DNA of 64,000 bases from Chlorocebus sabaeus (GCF_047675955.1 NC_132925.1:70313622-70377621), one strand, 5' to 3'; counted from the stretch's first letter, positions 1 through 11,649 are shown. Notes: a model not told the origin generated them from the sequence alone. Numbers and translations are program-made.

Positions 1-4
1 CCTG

Positions 5-165
5 TGGAGGTAGATGCTAATAATACTTTAACTATCATTTTGCAGATGGGAAAACTGAGGCACGGATTGGCTCATTGTTTTGCCCAAGGTCACATGGCTA
101 ATGGTGAAGCCAAGATTTCAATATATGCAGTCTGACTCCAGAGTTTTTAATCAGTGTGTTTTGTG
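5..165 (-). repeat. MIR SINE fragment
   Basis: The stretch reads as a MIR in reverse: a cagatgggaaaactgaggca core, then cccaaggtcacatggctaa and gcagtctgactccagag. This is the antisense of the tRNA-derived head plus core of MIR. It is old and diverged, with no visible target-site duplication. Confidence 0.8.
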
Positions 166-1225
166 CCCCTGATAAAAGGATGCCAATCTAAGAAAGCACC
201 ATTAAAGCTGTTCTGGTATCTTTCACAAATGCATAGCACATACAGGCATTTTATAAATACGTAATGAATGTATGAGTGGATTAAGGTATACATATATCTA
301 TATATTCTTAAAAATTATGTCTAGCGTAAAATGGGCTGTAGTGATTCCTGCATTATCCATCCTCATTTTTTTTCCTTTCTGAGTATTTGAGCTATTACCA
401 GCTATTTCAGCCAAAACACTGCTGCACTTTAATAAGAAAGGTGAAATGCAATAATTAGACAGAGCTCATTAAATCAGTTAAATGATTCTGAAGTAGGAAC
501 CAGAGAACCATAATTTACTGAAATGTTTGAAGTATTAGTATGCAGTGAGAATAATAAAAATATGAAGTGAAATTCTTACAAGATCGCTGCAAGAAAAAAG
601 GCAGTGGATCATAAACATAGAAGTACCAATGGTGTATTTATTGCGTTTTGTTAGCACATAAAGCACTGTGTGTTTAGCAGGAAGTTAAGCACATTCAGAG
701 TCTCAGGAAGTGTGTGTGCCCTAGAGGTTTGTAAGGATCAGATTCTTCTGAGTTGATTCCCCATTTCAGAATGAATCAGCAGGCAGGTGTTCTTCAAACC
801 AGTTTTAAATGACATCTTTGTGAATCGGAAGCAGTGGGTCTTTGGAGCAAATTAGACTCCTTTTTTTTTTTAAACCAGCCCATCAGCTTCAAGGTTAGAC
901 TGTTTTTTTTTTTTCTTGCCACCTCATGGAAGACCCACATTCTCCCTAGGTAATAAGAGTAGAATCTACCAAGTACCCTGGCTCTGATTACAAGCGTGTT
1001 TTTCCAAACTATGTTTGAATCTTAATGGCCAACTTTGGTCCTCTCAGTAATTAATACCCTGAAGATATCCAAATACTTGTTCTGCTCATGGGATATTTAA
1101 CCATGTCAGATGAAAGGGGAAAATTTGACTGGCTATATATTTTTTGAAATCTTCAAATCCTGTAACATGGTTAATTAGCCCATCAAATGTCCGTCTTCCA
1201 TGTTCAGTCTTTGTATGCTGAGGAC
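166..1225. other. Unique AT-rich sequence
   Basis: I see no gene or repeat family that I can name here. There are short T-runs at about 861-870 and 902-914 and scattered AT-rich words. No open frame of note. Confidence 0.5.
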
Positions 1226-1227
1226 AC

Positions 1228-1495
1228 ACTGTAGCTCTTCCCTACTTTTTGGCTAACCCCTACTTTAAGGCTCAGTTTAAATGTTGTGTTCTCAGAAACC
1301 CATGTTAAATCTCAGACTAGACTAGTTTTTCCTGTATTTTCCCATCTTTCCTGTCCTTTCTATTAGTATAATTTGCATAATCATTGTTTAATGCCTCATG
1401 CTCTGTGAGCATAGACTGTGTCTATCTAGTTCACCATAGTATACCCAGCCCACATGGCCCAATGTAAAAATCTAATCAATAGTCATGTAATGAGC
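1228..1495 (+). repeat. L2 LINE 3' end
   Basis: The order of motifs is that of the L2 3' end in sense: ggctaacccctact, aaggctcagtttaaatg, then gctctgtgagcatagactgtg. L2 is an ancient mammalian LINE, and this copy is strongly diverged. Confidence 0.65.
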
Positions 1496-1499
1496 ACAT

Positions 1500-2260
1500 G
1501 TATCCTAGAAGCTAATGAGCTCTATTTGACTCCATCTATGAGAGCTTTCTGGGCTCTGTGGTGTAATTTTTGTTATTAATTTGCCATTTGCTTACAAACT
1601 CTTTTAGTGTGAGTTCCTCCAAAGCAGAACCTGAGACAGTATCTTGGGTGCAGGAAGCTATTTTGGGAGAGGAGATTCCCAGGAAGCAGGAGAAAGAAGT
1701 GGAGAGAGTGAACAAGAGATGGAGAAAAGCCAAGAAAGATGGCTTCTATGGGCAACAGGGGCTCCTGTCTGCCAAGTCTGCAGCCCAGAGGCTGGGGCAT
1801 TTATCCACTGCTCCCCATTGTTGAGGGCTGCCCCTGGCGGGTGTTACCTCCTCCTAAAAGCAAAGAGACAAATGGTGGAATAATGCGGTGGGAGTCGTCC
1901 ATATTGCTAGAACTGTCAACCTCAGCTAAGGCTGAAATTAGGGAAATGTGATTGTGGGGACAAGGGTCGGCTACTAAGCCAGAAAACTTCTTTTCTAAAT
2001 ACACTTTCTAGTCAAGATAGAAATGGTAAACTGTGCTTCAGAAAGAATTCAGTGGACTTTTAAAAACTTTTTATTATAAAGAAAAACATCCATTCTGTTT
2101 GGAGGACAACATAAATAATTTACGCGAAAAAAAGTGGCACAAGATTTTAACACTTCAACCTTGGCCATGTTACCATTTTAGTGGAGGGCAGTAATGACAA
2201 GCAGTGTGCCCAAAGGGACACACTCCCAGGACCCCAAGTAAATGTTCAAAGCCTGGTAGA
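1500..2260. other. Unassigned sequence, possibly old repeat
   Basis: A GA-rich stretch at about 1615-1730 followed by mixed sequence. Short open frames occur on both strands but none has recognisable protein character. I cannot name a repeat family. 2040-2120 is AT-rich. Confidence 0.4.
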
Positions 2261-2276
2261 AACATTGTTGCTTTTT

Positions 2277-2751
2277 TTTTTTTTTTTTCCTTTTTTGGTT
2301 CCCAAGTTTTATTCAAGAACTCATACAAAATATTCTGGATAAATGAAATTTAATCCTCATCTTCCTCCTCTTCTTCGTCCTGGTTAATCTGGAAGTAACG
2401 TAATTCGTAACTCTCTTTGCTGTTAGCAACTACGTGCAACCAGTCACGTAGATTATTCTTCTTCAGATATTTTTTGGTGAGATATTTCAAATACCTTTTG
2501 GAGAAAGGCACCTCAGATGTCACGGTGATCTTGCTCTTGCTCCTTTCGATGGTCACCACCCCTCCACCAAGGTTCCCAGCTTTTCCGTTCACTTTGATCC
2601 TTTCTTGCAAAAACTGCTCAAAATTGGCAGCATCCATGATTCCATCTTCTACAGGGTGGGTGCAATCAAGAGTGAACTTCAGAACCTGCTTCTTTTTTTT
2701 GCCCCCATTCGCCACAAGCTTTTTCACAGGTGCCATGGCGGCAGCGGAGTT
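2277..2751 (-). pseudogene. RPL22: Processed RPL22 retrocopy, intact frame
   Basis: The parent gene encodes large-subunit ribosomal protein eL22. On the minus strand an uninterrupted 128-codon frame runs from ATG at 2736 to the stop at 2350. It shows the lysine-rich N-terminus, the RNA-binding fold and the acidic C-terminal tail (a run of E/D). Compared with human RPL22 as I remember it there are three substitutions: V9A, K10N and R101H. It is intronless, begins with a short 5' leader (actccgctgccgcc) and ends in a 3' UTR with AATAAA (2308-2313) and a poly-A tract (2272-2296). A 16-bp target-site duplication flanks it (2261-2276 and 2752-2767, one mismatch). These are marks of L1-mediated retrotransposition. 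No promoter is visible, so it is probably silent, although the frame is unbroken. The same frame is open upstream to 2805, through the duplication. Confidence 0.95.
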
Positions 2752-2769
2752 AACACTGTTGCTTTTTAG

Positions 2770-3165
2770 ATAGAGAATACTTTGTTTTATTTTCTCTATC
2801 TTCAATATAACTTATTTTCTCTTTTTCTTATTACAAAAGTAAAGCATGTTTATTCTGGAAAATTGAGAAAATACAACTAAGAACAAAGAAGGAAATAAAA
2901 GCCATTTATAGTTCCCTTACCCAGATACAGCCATGCTAACCGTTTTTTCCTTTCAGTTCTTTATCCAGACATTACAAAAATACAACCATCCTGTTCATAC
3001 CATACTTAAAATTTTGCTTGCTGTGGACATTTTTCTATACTGGTAAACATGAATAAATAATTCCCTCCTTTCTTTTCTTTTTTCTTTGTTCCTTCATTCC
3101 TGTCTTTCTTTTGCAAAAACAACTTTAACTTTTCATGGTTACAAAAGTAACACATGTTCATTGTT
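2770..3165. other. AT-rich sequence resembling an ancient repeat
   Basis: The wording (ttattacaaaagtaaagcatg, gaaaatacaactaagaac, agatacagccatgctaacc) resembles a common ancient mammalian interspersed repeat whose family I cannot name with confidence. Related text resumes at about 3480-3540 and 3735-3965. No gene seen. Confidence 0.35.
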
Positions 3166-3170
3166 AAATA

Positions 3171-3206
3171 CACACACACACATACACGTGTGTGTGTGTT
3201 TGTGTG
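3171..3206. repeat. (CA)n/(TG)n palindromic microsatellite
   Basis: A CA run of about 17 bases turns directly into a TG run of similar length through acgt. The two arms are complementary and could fold into a hairpin or Z-DNA. Confidence 0.85.
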
Positions 3207-3242
3207 AATTAGACTACACAAAAGAAACTTCTACCATTTAAA

Positions 3243-3442
3243 GCAGGAGTCTGCAAACTTTTTCTCTACAGGGCCACATAGTGAATATTTTTAGCTTTGT
3301 GGGCAACACAAACTGTGTTGCAGCTACTCAGCTGTGCCATTTTAGTACAAAAGCAGCCATAGACAACATGTAAAAGAAAGAGTGTGGCTGTGTTCCAATA
3401 AAACTTTATTTAGTGAGTCCAGGGTCTAGTTTGCTGACCCCA
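3243..3442 (+). mobile_element. hAT-Charlie non-autonomous DNA transposon
   Basis: Starts aggagtctgcaaac and ends gtttgctgacccc, the complementary termini of a common hAT MITE. Internal landmarks are agggccacatagtgaat, agcagccatagacaac and ccaataaaactttattta. Other copies of this family are at 22664-22850 (plus), 43215-43550 (minus) and 55483-55635 (minus). Confidence 0.8.
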
Positions 3443-3544
3443 TCTAGGGGAAAGCAGTAATAACGTACAGACATATACTTTTTTTTTTTTTTTTTACAAA
3501 AATGGAATCATACTACATAAACTGTCTTGTATGTATTTAAATAT

Positions 3545-3690
3545 TCATTTGTGTCTGTTGTGTGCCAGCTCATAAACAATGGTGTATACAATGGTGAACA
3601 GGACAGACAAGGACCCTGCTTTCCTGGAGTTTACTGCAGGAGACACGATTAACATAATAAGTGCTCTGAAAGTAATGAGGGGGCTGTGAT
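3545..3690 (-). repeat. L2-like fragment
   Basis: gtgtgccagctca, then gtgaacaggacagacaaggac, is the antisense of the L2 3' end region. Diverged. The flanks (3446-3540 and 3735-3965) look like an older repeat that this copy may interrupt. The rest of 3966-4214 shows nothing I can name. Confidence 0.45.
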
Positions 3691-4214
3691 GGAGAAAAAT
3701 CAGCTTTCTAGTGTAGCATAACTTTTGCAACCAATCTCTTCTTTACGGGCATTTAATTTCCTTAATTGTTTCTATTATAGACTACACTGTTATAAACATT
3801 TTTGGTACTAAGCCTTTATGAAAAACCATCATTTTTCCCTTAGGCTAAATTCCTTGAAATGGAATAGCTGAGTCAAAAGGCATATGAATTCTTTTTAGTC
3901 TTTTGCTGAGCATGATCAAACTACTTTCTAGAAAACGTATATCAACTTACACTTCTACCTCGGGTGGCGTTTTTTTGGTTGTTGTTTTGTTTGTTTGTTT
4001 TTTGTTTTTCTCACTTCCTTTGTGCAATGACTTTGAGTTTCATGAATTGACAAAGTAAAATGAAAGTGTCATAAATCTTAGCTGTGAAATGGAAATGAAG
4101 AGGTAGGGAATCATATCATATGAGGGAGAGGAGCCCTGTTTCAGATGTTTTGTCTCTGGGGGCATCCTGTGATTCAATCCCTATATGATAGTTGCAAATA
4201 AATCTCAGAAGTTC

Positions 4215-4445
4215 TTTACAGATACTAGGCACCAGTTATTAACTGCCTTCACTATGTGCCAGAAACTAAGCTAAGCCCTTGATGTGCATCATCTGAATTA
4301 AGCCTCAAAGCAACATAGAACTGATGTCAAGTCGTTCTGATTTAAGCCTCAGAACAAAATGGAAGTGAGAAGCTACAAATGGCCAGGTGATGTGTGGAAC
4401 AGGATCCTGAACCTAGAGTAGAAGTCTCAAGCTGCCAGCCCTGTG
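4215..4445 (-). repeat. MIR SINE
   Basis: actatgtgccagaaactaagc, a run of about 130 bases resembling the MIR body, and aggatcctgaacc near the end match MIR in antisense. Confidence 0.65.
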
Positions 4446-4449
4446 GTTT

Positions 4450-5750
4450 ATTTTCTTTGGCTCACATAGTAGGAGCCAGCACAATGTTTACAAATTTATT
4501 AACATAGTTAAAAACATTAAAAAATTGGAAAGTGTCACATAAAATCCATAGTTAAAACTTCGGATAAAATACCTAGCCACACTTGGGGTCACATTCCTAC
4601 TTGCTGTTAGTTGGGTAGAGTCAGGGAGTATCTCCTTCTACACACGGGACAGGAGTTCCTATGATGATACTATTGAACGGAGATTAAAGCTCACTCAAAT
4701 TCCTCCTTCTTCATTGCTACTGTTATCACTGGGGATACAGCAGGAGCATGTGTTCTGCCTCCTCATCCAATCTACTTCTCTTATTTATTTGATTGCCCTG
4801 GGCTGTGGGATGGTATGGGCCTGAGGAGGAGGCAGACCTGGGTCCAGCCCACCACTGCGATCCCACTTGGGTCCTAGTGTGGGGGACACATCAATGCTTG
4901 CTTAGGTGAGGAGATACCAAGGTCTTGTGGGGACTCTTGTTTTCTAGGCTTCTGCCTCCCTCCTTTCACATCCATTTTTCTCACTCATCCTTCATCTGTC
5001 ATCTGAATTTCTTTCTGGTACACATCACTGCACTTTTCTTGGCCACATGGATTGCCTTTCCGCATTTCACCTTAGAGAATGCACTTGGCCAGGACCTGCT
5101 CTTAAAGGGTCAGGTCATCATCTCCTCCTTTTTCCAGTTCCTCTCTGCCAAATGCCATGCCCCCAGCCAGGTCACATGCCCATCTCTCCCCCACTGGGAA
5201 TCCATGATGAGACTGGTCTTCTACAGGTAATATTCCTGGGATTTTTCAAACTTGACACTCTCTGTGTGTCTCCCTAGGCTAGAGGACAACTCTGATAGTC
5301 CTAGTGGCTTTGAGAGCCAGAGTTTGGCTAGCTCCAGGCATCACTTTGTATTTTATTTACTTAGAACTGTATTATGCAGCCAAGGAATCTGCTTTTACAT
5401 ACATGTGGTTTCCAGGTACCAGGCGCTATGCACAGTGCCAAGTCAGAGGGTACCAGAGAGCAAAGGACAATCTGAGAGTCTGAAGGTGCCATCAGAGAGT
5501 AAGGACCAAATGCAAGAGTATGACCCCTGCACCAGGAGTAGATTCAGAAGGTCCCTGAGACAGAGCCAGCCAGATGAAGGAGGCTTCTATAAGGTGCTGC
5601 AACACAAGACACTGTACATAGATACAGCTTGCAAAAACACCAAATCAGGTCTTTTAATGCCCGTCTACTCAAGCCCTTCTCTTCACCTCTTCCCTAAGCC
5701 CACCTGACTGTCTTTGTCTTCAATAAACTCTCCCATCCCCACACTTCTGG
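4450..5750. other. Mostly unique sequence with a 151-codon open frame
   Basis: No repeat that I can name. A plus-strand frame is open at 5252-5707 (151 codons), starting just upstream of an acceptor-like site (tgtgtctccctag at about 5278). An AATAAA hexamer lies at 5722-5727, shortly after its stop. The peptide has no domain or motif I recognise and is rich in S, Q and K in its middle. I regard it as a chance frame, but it is the longest one outside named repeats on this side of the window. Confidence 0.3.
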
Positions 5751-5756
5751 AATTGT

Positions 5757-6090
5757 GTTGTCCAGTATGGAAGCCATTAGCCACACATGGCAACTGAGCA
5801 TCTGAAACATGGCAAGGCCAAATTGAGATGTAGTGTAAATATAAAGCACACACTGGATTTTGAAGTCTTAGTAGAAAAAATAGAATGCAAAATATTGTAT
5901 CAATAAACTTACATTGGCTATATGTAAAATAATAATGTTTTGGCTATGTTGGGTTAAATATATTACTAAACTTATTCTATTTTTCTTTTTTACTTTTCTT
6001 AATGTGGCTGCGGAAATTTGAAAATTACCCATGTGCCTCTCATTTGTGACCCATGTTATGTTTCTGTTAGATAGTTCTGATGTAGAGTAC
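5757..6090. mobile_element. MER-type DNA transposon (hAT-like)
   Basis: Opens ttgtccagtatggaagccat and closes atgtttctgttagatag, with taaatataaagcacacact and ttgggttaaatatattac between. This is the layout of a common MER-type element whose ends read tgtccaatatggtagcc. A second, internally shortened copy is at 44333-44500. Confidence 0.65.
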
Positions 6091-6269
6091 TCCCTGACCT
6101 AGTTACATGAAATGTGCTTCTTTATGAATTTGCTATTTGCTATATATTCTCAGTCTCTAAATAGGTATAAGACAAGACTAATGTCTAGTTTCTCTCTGTT
6201 TCATCAGTCTCTGCCCAAGTGTCCCTTTTTCTATTAGAGATCCAATGTGTATTTCATGATGATTCTTTC

Positions 6270-6510
6270 ATTCACTTGACAAATATGTGTTGAACTCATA
6301 CTCTGTGACAGACTTCCCTGGGAACTTAATAAACTTTAACTCAATACCTAACATAATCCTGACAGGGTAGAAATTATTAGCTTTGTTTCATAGGTAAGGA
6401 AATTAGGGTAGAAAATATAAATGACTTGCTCAAGGTCACCCACTTGGTAAGTGGCAAGAAACGATTTCACTTTTGTCCAGCTCCAAATCACATGCCCTTT
6501 CTACTTAAGC
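6270..6510 (-). repeat. MIR SINE
   Basis: ataggtaaggaaattaggg, then gacttgctcaaggtcaccca and taagtggcaa, is MIR antisense. Confidence 0.75.
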
Positions 6511-6589
6511 ATGCCAATCCTGTTGATCCTTCACCTCTGCCCAGTTGCTCCCTCAATACTATCTTCTTCTTTGTATGTACACACTTATT

Positions 6590-6740
6590 ACAATGCTTGT
6601 TAATAGTCCATCTTTCCCAGTAGACTTCATGTGAGGACAGAAACTATTCATCTTCCGATCACTGTTGTATCCCTAGTACTTTGCACTGCCTGGCACTTGG
6701 CAAATATCGGGTGAACATATGAAGGAATAAATGATGATAC
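6590..6740 (+). repeat. L2 LINE 3' end
   Basis: atgtgaggacagaaactattc, tgtatccctagtactttgc, cctggcacttggcaaat and a gaaggaataaatgatg end match the L2 3' terminus in sense. Confidence 0.7.
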
Positions 6741-6749
6741 CTTCTTCCT

Positions 6750-8090
6750 CCTACCATTATAAAGTTCGTGTTGAATTCCATTTTCCTGGAGAGGATACAA
6801 ATTAGAATAAAACTCTACAGCTACCTCTCAGCAACTCAGTGTCTCAACAATATTGTAAACATTTGTTTTGTATTTTATTTATTTAGAGCTCCATTAGGCA
6901 AAGAAGAAATCCATTTATGTGAGAGTCTGGGAAAGAAATCTCTCCTTCCCTACTTGTCTCTCTTTCTGCACATGATGTTATCTCAGACCAACATGACACA
7001 ACCAGCCACCTGTCTTTTGTCAAAAGAGAATATGCATCCTCGCAACAGCTGTGTGCTGGCTGTTGCCAGAGCCTTAACACAAAACTGGGACTGGTGGGTT
7101 TTTTTAATTATCTTGGCATAATTTTTTCATGATGGAAGTGATCTCTGAATAGGTTGTAACATGCCAGGACCACCTAGTGGTTATAAGAAGGAAACCATCT
7201 CACCCACCAGAGAAGAAAGGCAGCCTGGCATGGAGAGAGGATTGCTGAGCTACAAACCATAAGGAATGGTTGCTAGTTTCAGTTTTGCCATACTCTGTAC
7301 TCATGGATGGATAAGCCATGATACCTCATTGCTGTAAACCTTATTTTTCATACCTATAAAGAGAAGACATTAAAATAGACCAGGGAGGACAGCACCATGG
7401 CTTGTGTACCACCCTGCTGTTGCCACCTTCCACTGCAGACATTCCTGATCAATCACAATATACTCTTCCATTGATCCAGGCTACAGCTTCATAAACCTTA
7501 TCACAGCACTTCCTACAGCTATCACCCATCAGTCACTAATCTTTGCCAGGCCAACAGTTCTTTCTGGAGTCTCACAAATGTAGGTAGTGGTTTATTGTTT
7601 GTTTGTTTTGGTGCAGGATAGAAAGAAAAGAGATCACAGCAGGACATTTTTTAGTTCTCAAAAACCATCCCTACTTTACTTGGAAATCACCACCCTGGCT
7701 ATGAAGACATCACACATCATCCTCTGAGATTCCGCTGATGTGGAAAGGTCCTTGGGGCCCTGCTGGTTCCTGGAAGCACTGAAAAGGCAGAGGCTCTGAG
7801 GGGAGGGAGGGAGCCACATTCTTTCTGAAGCTCTGCTAGAAGTCATCATTAGGATATGGCTGCAGCCTTGTACATAACCTAAAACTCTGAGGGATTAGCT
7901 GGATTGTGGGAATTTCTTCTTATTAGTCAGAACCCCAGTGTGCGGCTCTTCAGATCACTGTTTAAATTTGGACTTCTCTGGAAAGTTTGATTTAGTGGGA
8001 AGGTCATCAGAAAATGGCTTTTCATGGCAAATGTACCATCAGATAGAAAAAGGCCACAGAACGGGCTTACTTTTTTTGTTGTTGTTGTTC
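6750..8090. other. Unique sequence with one unassigned repeated block
   Basis: No gene is visible. The block at about 7434-7500 (gcagacattcctgatcaatca) matches a block at about 55858-55880, suggesting an ancient repeat that I cannot name. A (TTG)n-like run lies at 8078-8100, next to the Alu. Confidence 0.4.
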
Positions 8091-8105
8091 CGTTGTTGGG
8101 TTTTC

Positions 8106-8399
8106 TTTTTTTTTTGGAGGGAGACTTTCACTCTTGTCGCCCAAGCTGGAGTGCAATGGCACAATCTTGGCTCACTGCAACCTCCGCCTCCTGGGTTCAA
8201 GCGATTCTTCTGCCTCAGCTTCCCGAGTAACTGAGATTATAGGCACGTACAACCACGCCCAGCTAACTTTTTGTATTTTCAGTAGAGATGGGGTTTCCCC
8301 ATGTTGGACAGGCTGGTCTTGAACTCCTGACCTCAGGTGATCTGCCCGCCTTGGCCTCCCAAAGTGCTGGGATTAGTGGTGTGTGCCACCACCCCCAGC
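8106..8399 (-). mobile_element. Alu SINE (AluS-like)
   Basis: A full dimeric Alu in antisense, from a T-run and gagactttcactcttgtcgc to gtgtgtgccaccaccccca. It lies head-to-tail against a second, older Alu. Confidence 0.92.
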
Positions 8400-8400
8400 C

Positions 8401-8628
8401 TATTTTGTTTTTCTGAGACAGTGTCTCACCCTGTCACCCAGGCTGGAATGAACTTGGGCTCAAGCGATCCTCCCACCTCAGTCTCCCAAGTAACTGGAAC
8501 TACAGGCCTATGCCATCATGCCTGGCTAATTCTTTTCAGGCTGGTCTCTAACTCCTGGGCTCAAGTGATCCTCCTGCCTGGGCCTCCCAAAGTGCTGGGA
8601 TTACAGGCATGAGCCACTACATTTGGCC
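8401..8628 (-). mobile_element. Alu SINE (AluJ-like, internally deleted)
   Basis: Antisense Alu, from ttctgagacagtgtctcaccc to ggcatgagccactac. It is about 60 bp short of full length because of internal deletions, and more diverged than its neighbour, as expected of AluJ. Confidence 0.88.
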
Positions 8629-8694
8629 TGAGCTGGTTTACTTTTTTAAAGCATGAAAACGTAAACATAAATAAATGTCTGAAAGTAGATAATC

Positions 8695-8945
8695 ATGATG
8701 GCTAATGATTATTGTCTGCAGGCATTGTATGAGATGCTTTACAAATTTCATCTCACTTCATTCTCACAACCTTGAGAAATCAGTGACCTTGTTCTCCCCA
8801 TTTTACTGGCAGGGAAACTGAGGCTGAAGAAAGTAAAGTAAATCCCACGCCCACAAGCTTGCCAAGCATGGGAGTCAGGATAAGAAGCCAAATGTGTGAC
8901 TCCAGAAGCAGCCCTCTTAGTTTCTATATCATAGTGCCCTACTAA
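8695..8945 (-). repeat. MIR SINE
   Basis: tgagatgctttacaaatttc, attttactggcagggaaactg and atagtgccctac match MIR antisense over nearly its whole length. Confidence 0.8.
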
Positions 8946-9139
8946 AAGTTTGAGTGATTATCTTAAAGTATTGGGATTAACGATTTTAAATTGTTAAAAA
9001 TTGGTCTAACAGTTTTTCTTTGTGCTTTTCTGGGTTTTCCAGAATTTCTGCATTGAACCTGTATAACTATTGAAAACAAAACAAAACAAAAACCTTAGGA
9101 AAAAAAATCACAAGACTAAAAATTTAGAATCTGATTCAG

Positions 9140-9275
9140 AAGACCTGGATTTCACATTCAGTCTTTTTAGCTGGTTGTCTGACCTCAGGCTGATCATTTC
9201 ACTTGTCTGGGCCTTGGTTTCCTTGTCCAGAAAATGTGATCATAGGGCTGGATGATCTGTAAGATTCCTTTTAGG
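9140..9275 (+). repeat. MIR3-like SINE
   Basis: ctgggccttggtttccttgtc, followed by aaaatgtgat and ggctggatgatctgtaagattc, is the MIR3 core in sense. Confidence 0.7.
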
Positions 9276-9279
9276 ATGG

Positions 9280-10125
9280 AAGTTATACACATTTATTTGA
9301 ATGGGAGCTAGGAGGTAATATCTAGATGCATTCATCCGCTTTTTCACCTCCTGGCAAGTGATGATTATTTAAGAGTCAACTCTTTTGGGTTATGTGGCAT
9401 AAAACACTTGTAGCTTAGTGCTCTGGAAGCAAAATAAGCTCCTTTTAAAAATCATAACTGTAAGGTTCTCAAAACAAATGTGTTAGAACACAGTCTTCAT
9501 TGTCATCATGCAAGTCTTCATGCAGGACTTGACTTTTTAAATACAGTTCATTTCTGTCATAGATGTCTATTTGGTTATCTAGTCTAAATTTAGTGGTTGT
9601 GTGGTGTGGAGGTCTTTGAGGTAATGTTAGAGTTAAAACACATGGTATCTTATTAAGTTGGTTGCGTTTATAGATCTTGAGAGGCCTTGGGGTGATAAAA
9701 ATCTGAGTTATGCATTGAATTAAACAGAGTTATATAAAGCCTGTTGAATATTAATTTTGTAATGATTCACCTTACAGTTTTACAAGGCTAGATATAAAAA
9801 GATGCTGTGAATAATTGAGCCCATCGTCTGTAAAATGAAGTCTAGGGAATGGAAATAAAGAGAGCAAAGCCTTTTCCTTCTTTGCTAGCTTCTACCTGAA
9901 AACTCAGCCTCCCCAGTTTGTTAGAGCATTACATGAATGTTTACTAAAAAAATTCAAGGAGTATATACTAAAGAAAAAATTAAAAATGTGGACATGTTGA
10001 CCATATTAAAGTTTTCTTTATTCTTTATAGTCTGAATATTTTATAATTTTTTCCAGGTTGCATTTTTCAAAATTGTTTCTACAATAAAACAAATTCTTGC
10101 ATGAGACACAAAATTATTTGTATCT
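9280..10125. other. Unique AT-rich sequence
   Basis: Nothing I can name; no substantial open frame. Confidence 0.5.
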
Positions 10126-10129
10126 CTTG

Positions 10130-11385
10130 TCTCTCAAATTGCCCTTTGCAGAAGTTATACAAATGAGCAATAAGCCCCCAAAAATGATGGTCAACATCAT
10201 TAGTCATCTAGGAAATGCAAACTCAAATTACAGTGAGATGCCAACTACTTCATAGCTATTAAAATGGCTAAAATTTAAAGACTAACAATGCCAAGTATCA
10301 GTGAGGATATGGAGCAACTGGAATTCCCATACACTGCTGGTGTAAATATAAAATGGTAAAACCACTTTAGAACATAGATCTCAGTTTTTTATAAAATTGA
10401 AAATTCCCGAATCATAGAATCTCACAATTCCACTCCAAAATATTTACTGAAAAGCAATGAAAATATATGCCCACAAAAGATTTGTACTGGGTCCAGGCGT
10501 GGTGGCTCACGCCTGTAATCCCAGCACTTTGGGAGGCCGAGGCAGGTGGATCACCTGAGGTCAGGAGATCGAGACCAGCCTGGCTAACATGGTGATACCT
10601 CGTCTCTACTAAAAATACAAAAATTAGCTGGGTGTGGTGGCACACGCCTGTAATCCCAGCTACTTGGGAGCCACGAGAGTCCCTTGAACTGAGGAAGCGG
10701 AGGTTGCGGTGATCTGAGATTGCAGCCTGGGCAATAGAGTGAGACTCTGTCTCAAAAAAAGGAAAAAAAAAAAATTGTATTGGAATGTCCATGAGAGTGG
10801 CATTTATGATAACCCAAACAGGAAAGAATCCAAATGTCCATCAGAAGTTGAATGGATAAACAAATTGTGACATAGCCATACAATAGAATACTATAAAATG
10901 AAACAATAAAAAAGAACAAACTACTAATATGTGCCATACCATGGATGAATCTCAAAAACATCATACAAACAAACCAAAAGGAGCCAGAGACACAAAAAAA
11001 TTCAGACTATATGATTCTATTCTTATGAAATTCTAGAAAAAGTAATACGTAATGTCAGAGAGCAGATCAGTGGTTTCCTAAGGGAAGGACAGGAAGTAAG
11101 AAAGAGAGAAATGAGCACAAAGGGATATAAAGGAACTTCTTAAGAGAGAAAAATGTTTTGTTATCTTCTAAAAACCCTGACTTGATCACTACACATTATA
11201 TACCTGTAACAAAATTTACAATGTATCTCCTAAATTTGTTCAAAAAAAGAGAAGGATTCCATATCTTGATTGTGATGGTGGGTAAGGAGTGTATATATTT
11301 GTTAAAATCTGTTTAACTCCAGACTTAAAATGGGAATATTTTATTGTGTATATATGTTATACCTGAATAAAGTTGATTTTTTAAA
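10130..11385 (+). mobile_element. Fossil L1M LINE, ORF2 end and 3' UTR
   Basis: Recognisable decayed L1 ORF2 text in sense: caacatcattagtcatctag, taaaatggctaaaat, ccaaatgtccatcagaag, aatggataaacaaattgtg. It runs to a 3' end of L1MC/ME type (ttatacctgaataaagttgat). Many stops and indels. It is split by the Alu at 10491-10774. Confidence 0.85.
10491..10774 (+). mobile_element. Alu SINE inserted in L1M
   Basis: Sense Alu from gtccaggcgtggtggctcac to a short A-tail. A 10-bp duplication (tttgtactgg at 10481-10490, attgtattgg at 10774-10783) flanks it. The right monomer is shortened around 10670-10725. Confidence 0.95.
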
Positions 11386-11439
11386 TGCCTTCTTCAATAT
11401 CTTTCTTATTGGTACATTAGGATCTCTAGAAGATGATCT

Positions 11440-11640
11440 TATAAGATCTTGATTGCAAATCAAGTTTCTGGTTATTTACTCATTATGGGATCTTGAGTCT
11501 CTTCTTCACATATATGAAATAGGTACAATAACTATATTTGGCCAACCTCACAGATTTTCCCTAAGAAACAAAAGAGATGATGAGTATGTAAAAGAGATTT
11601 ATAAATTATGATACTGTGTAGAAAATTGACTGTCACTACC
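11440..11640 (+). repeat. Probable MIR fragment
   Basis: ggatcttgagtctcttcttc, then atgaaataggtacaataac, follows the MIR core order but is highly diverged. Confidence 0.4.
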
Positions 11641-11649
11641 ACCCTGTAG

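Noticed and set aside
2350..2736. RPL22 as a functional locus
   Set aside because: Intronless, with poly-A and target-site duplication, so a retrocopy. No promoter evidence.
5252..5707. 151-codon frame with an AATAAA just after its stop
   Set aside because: No recognisable domain, no codon or conservation evidence, and AATAAA is common in AT-rich DNA. Kept only as a note in the region entry.
10412..10792. 126-codon minus-strand frame, and similar frames at 8337-8612, 12344-12736, 28535-28846, 39021-39371 and 59955-60350
   Set aside because: These are the usual open frames of Alu read on its T-tail strand; not genes.
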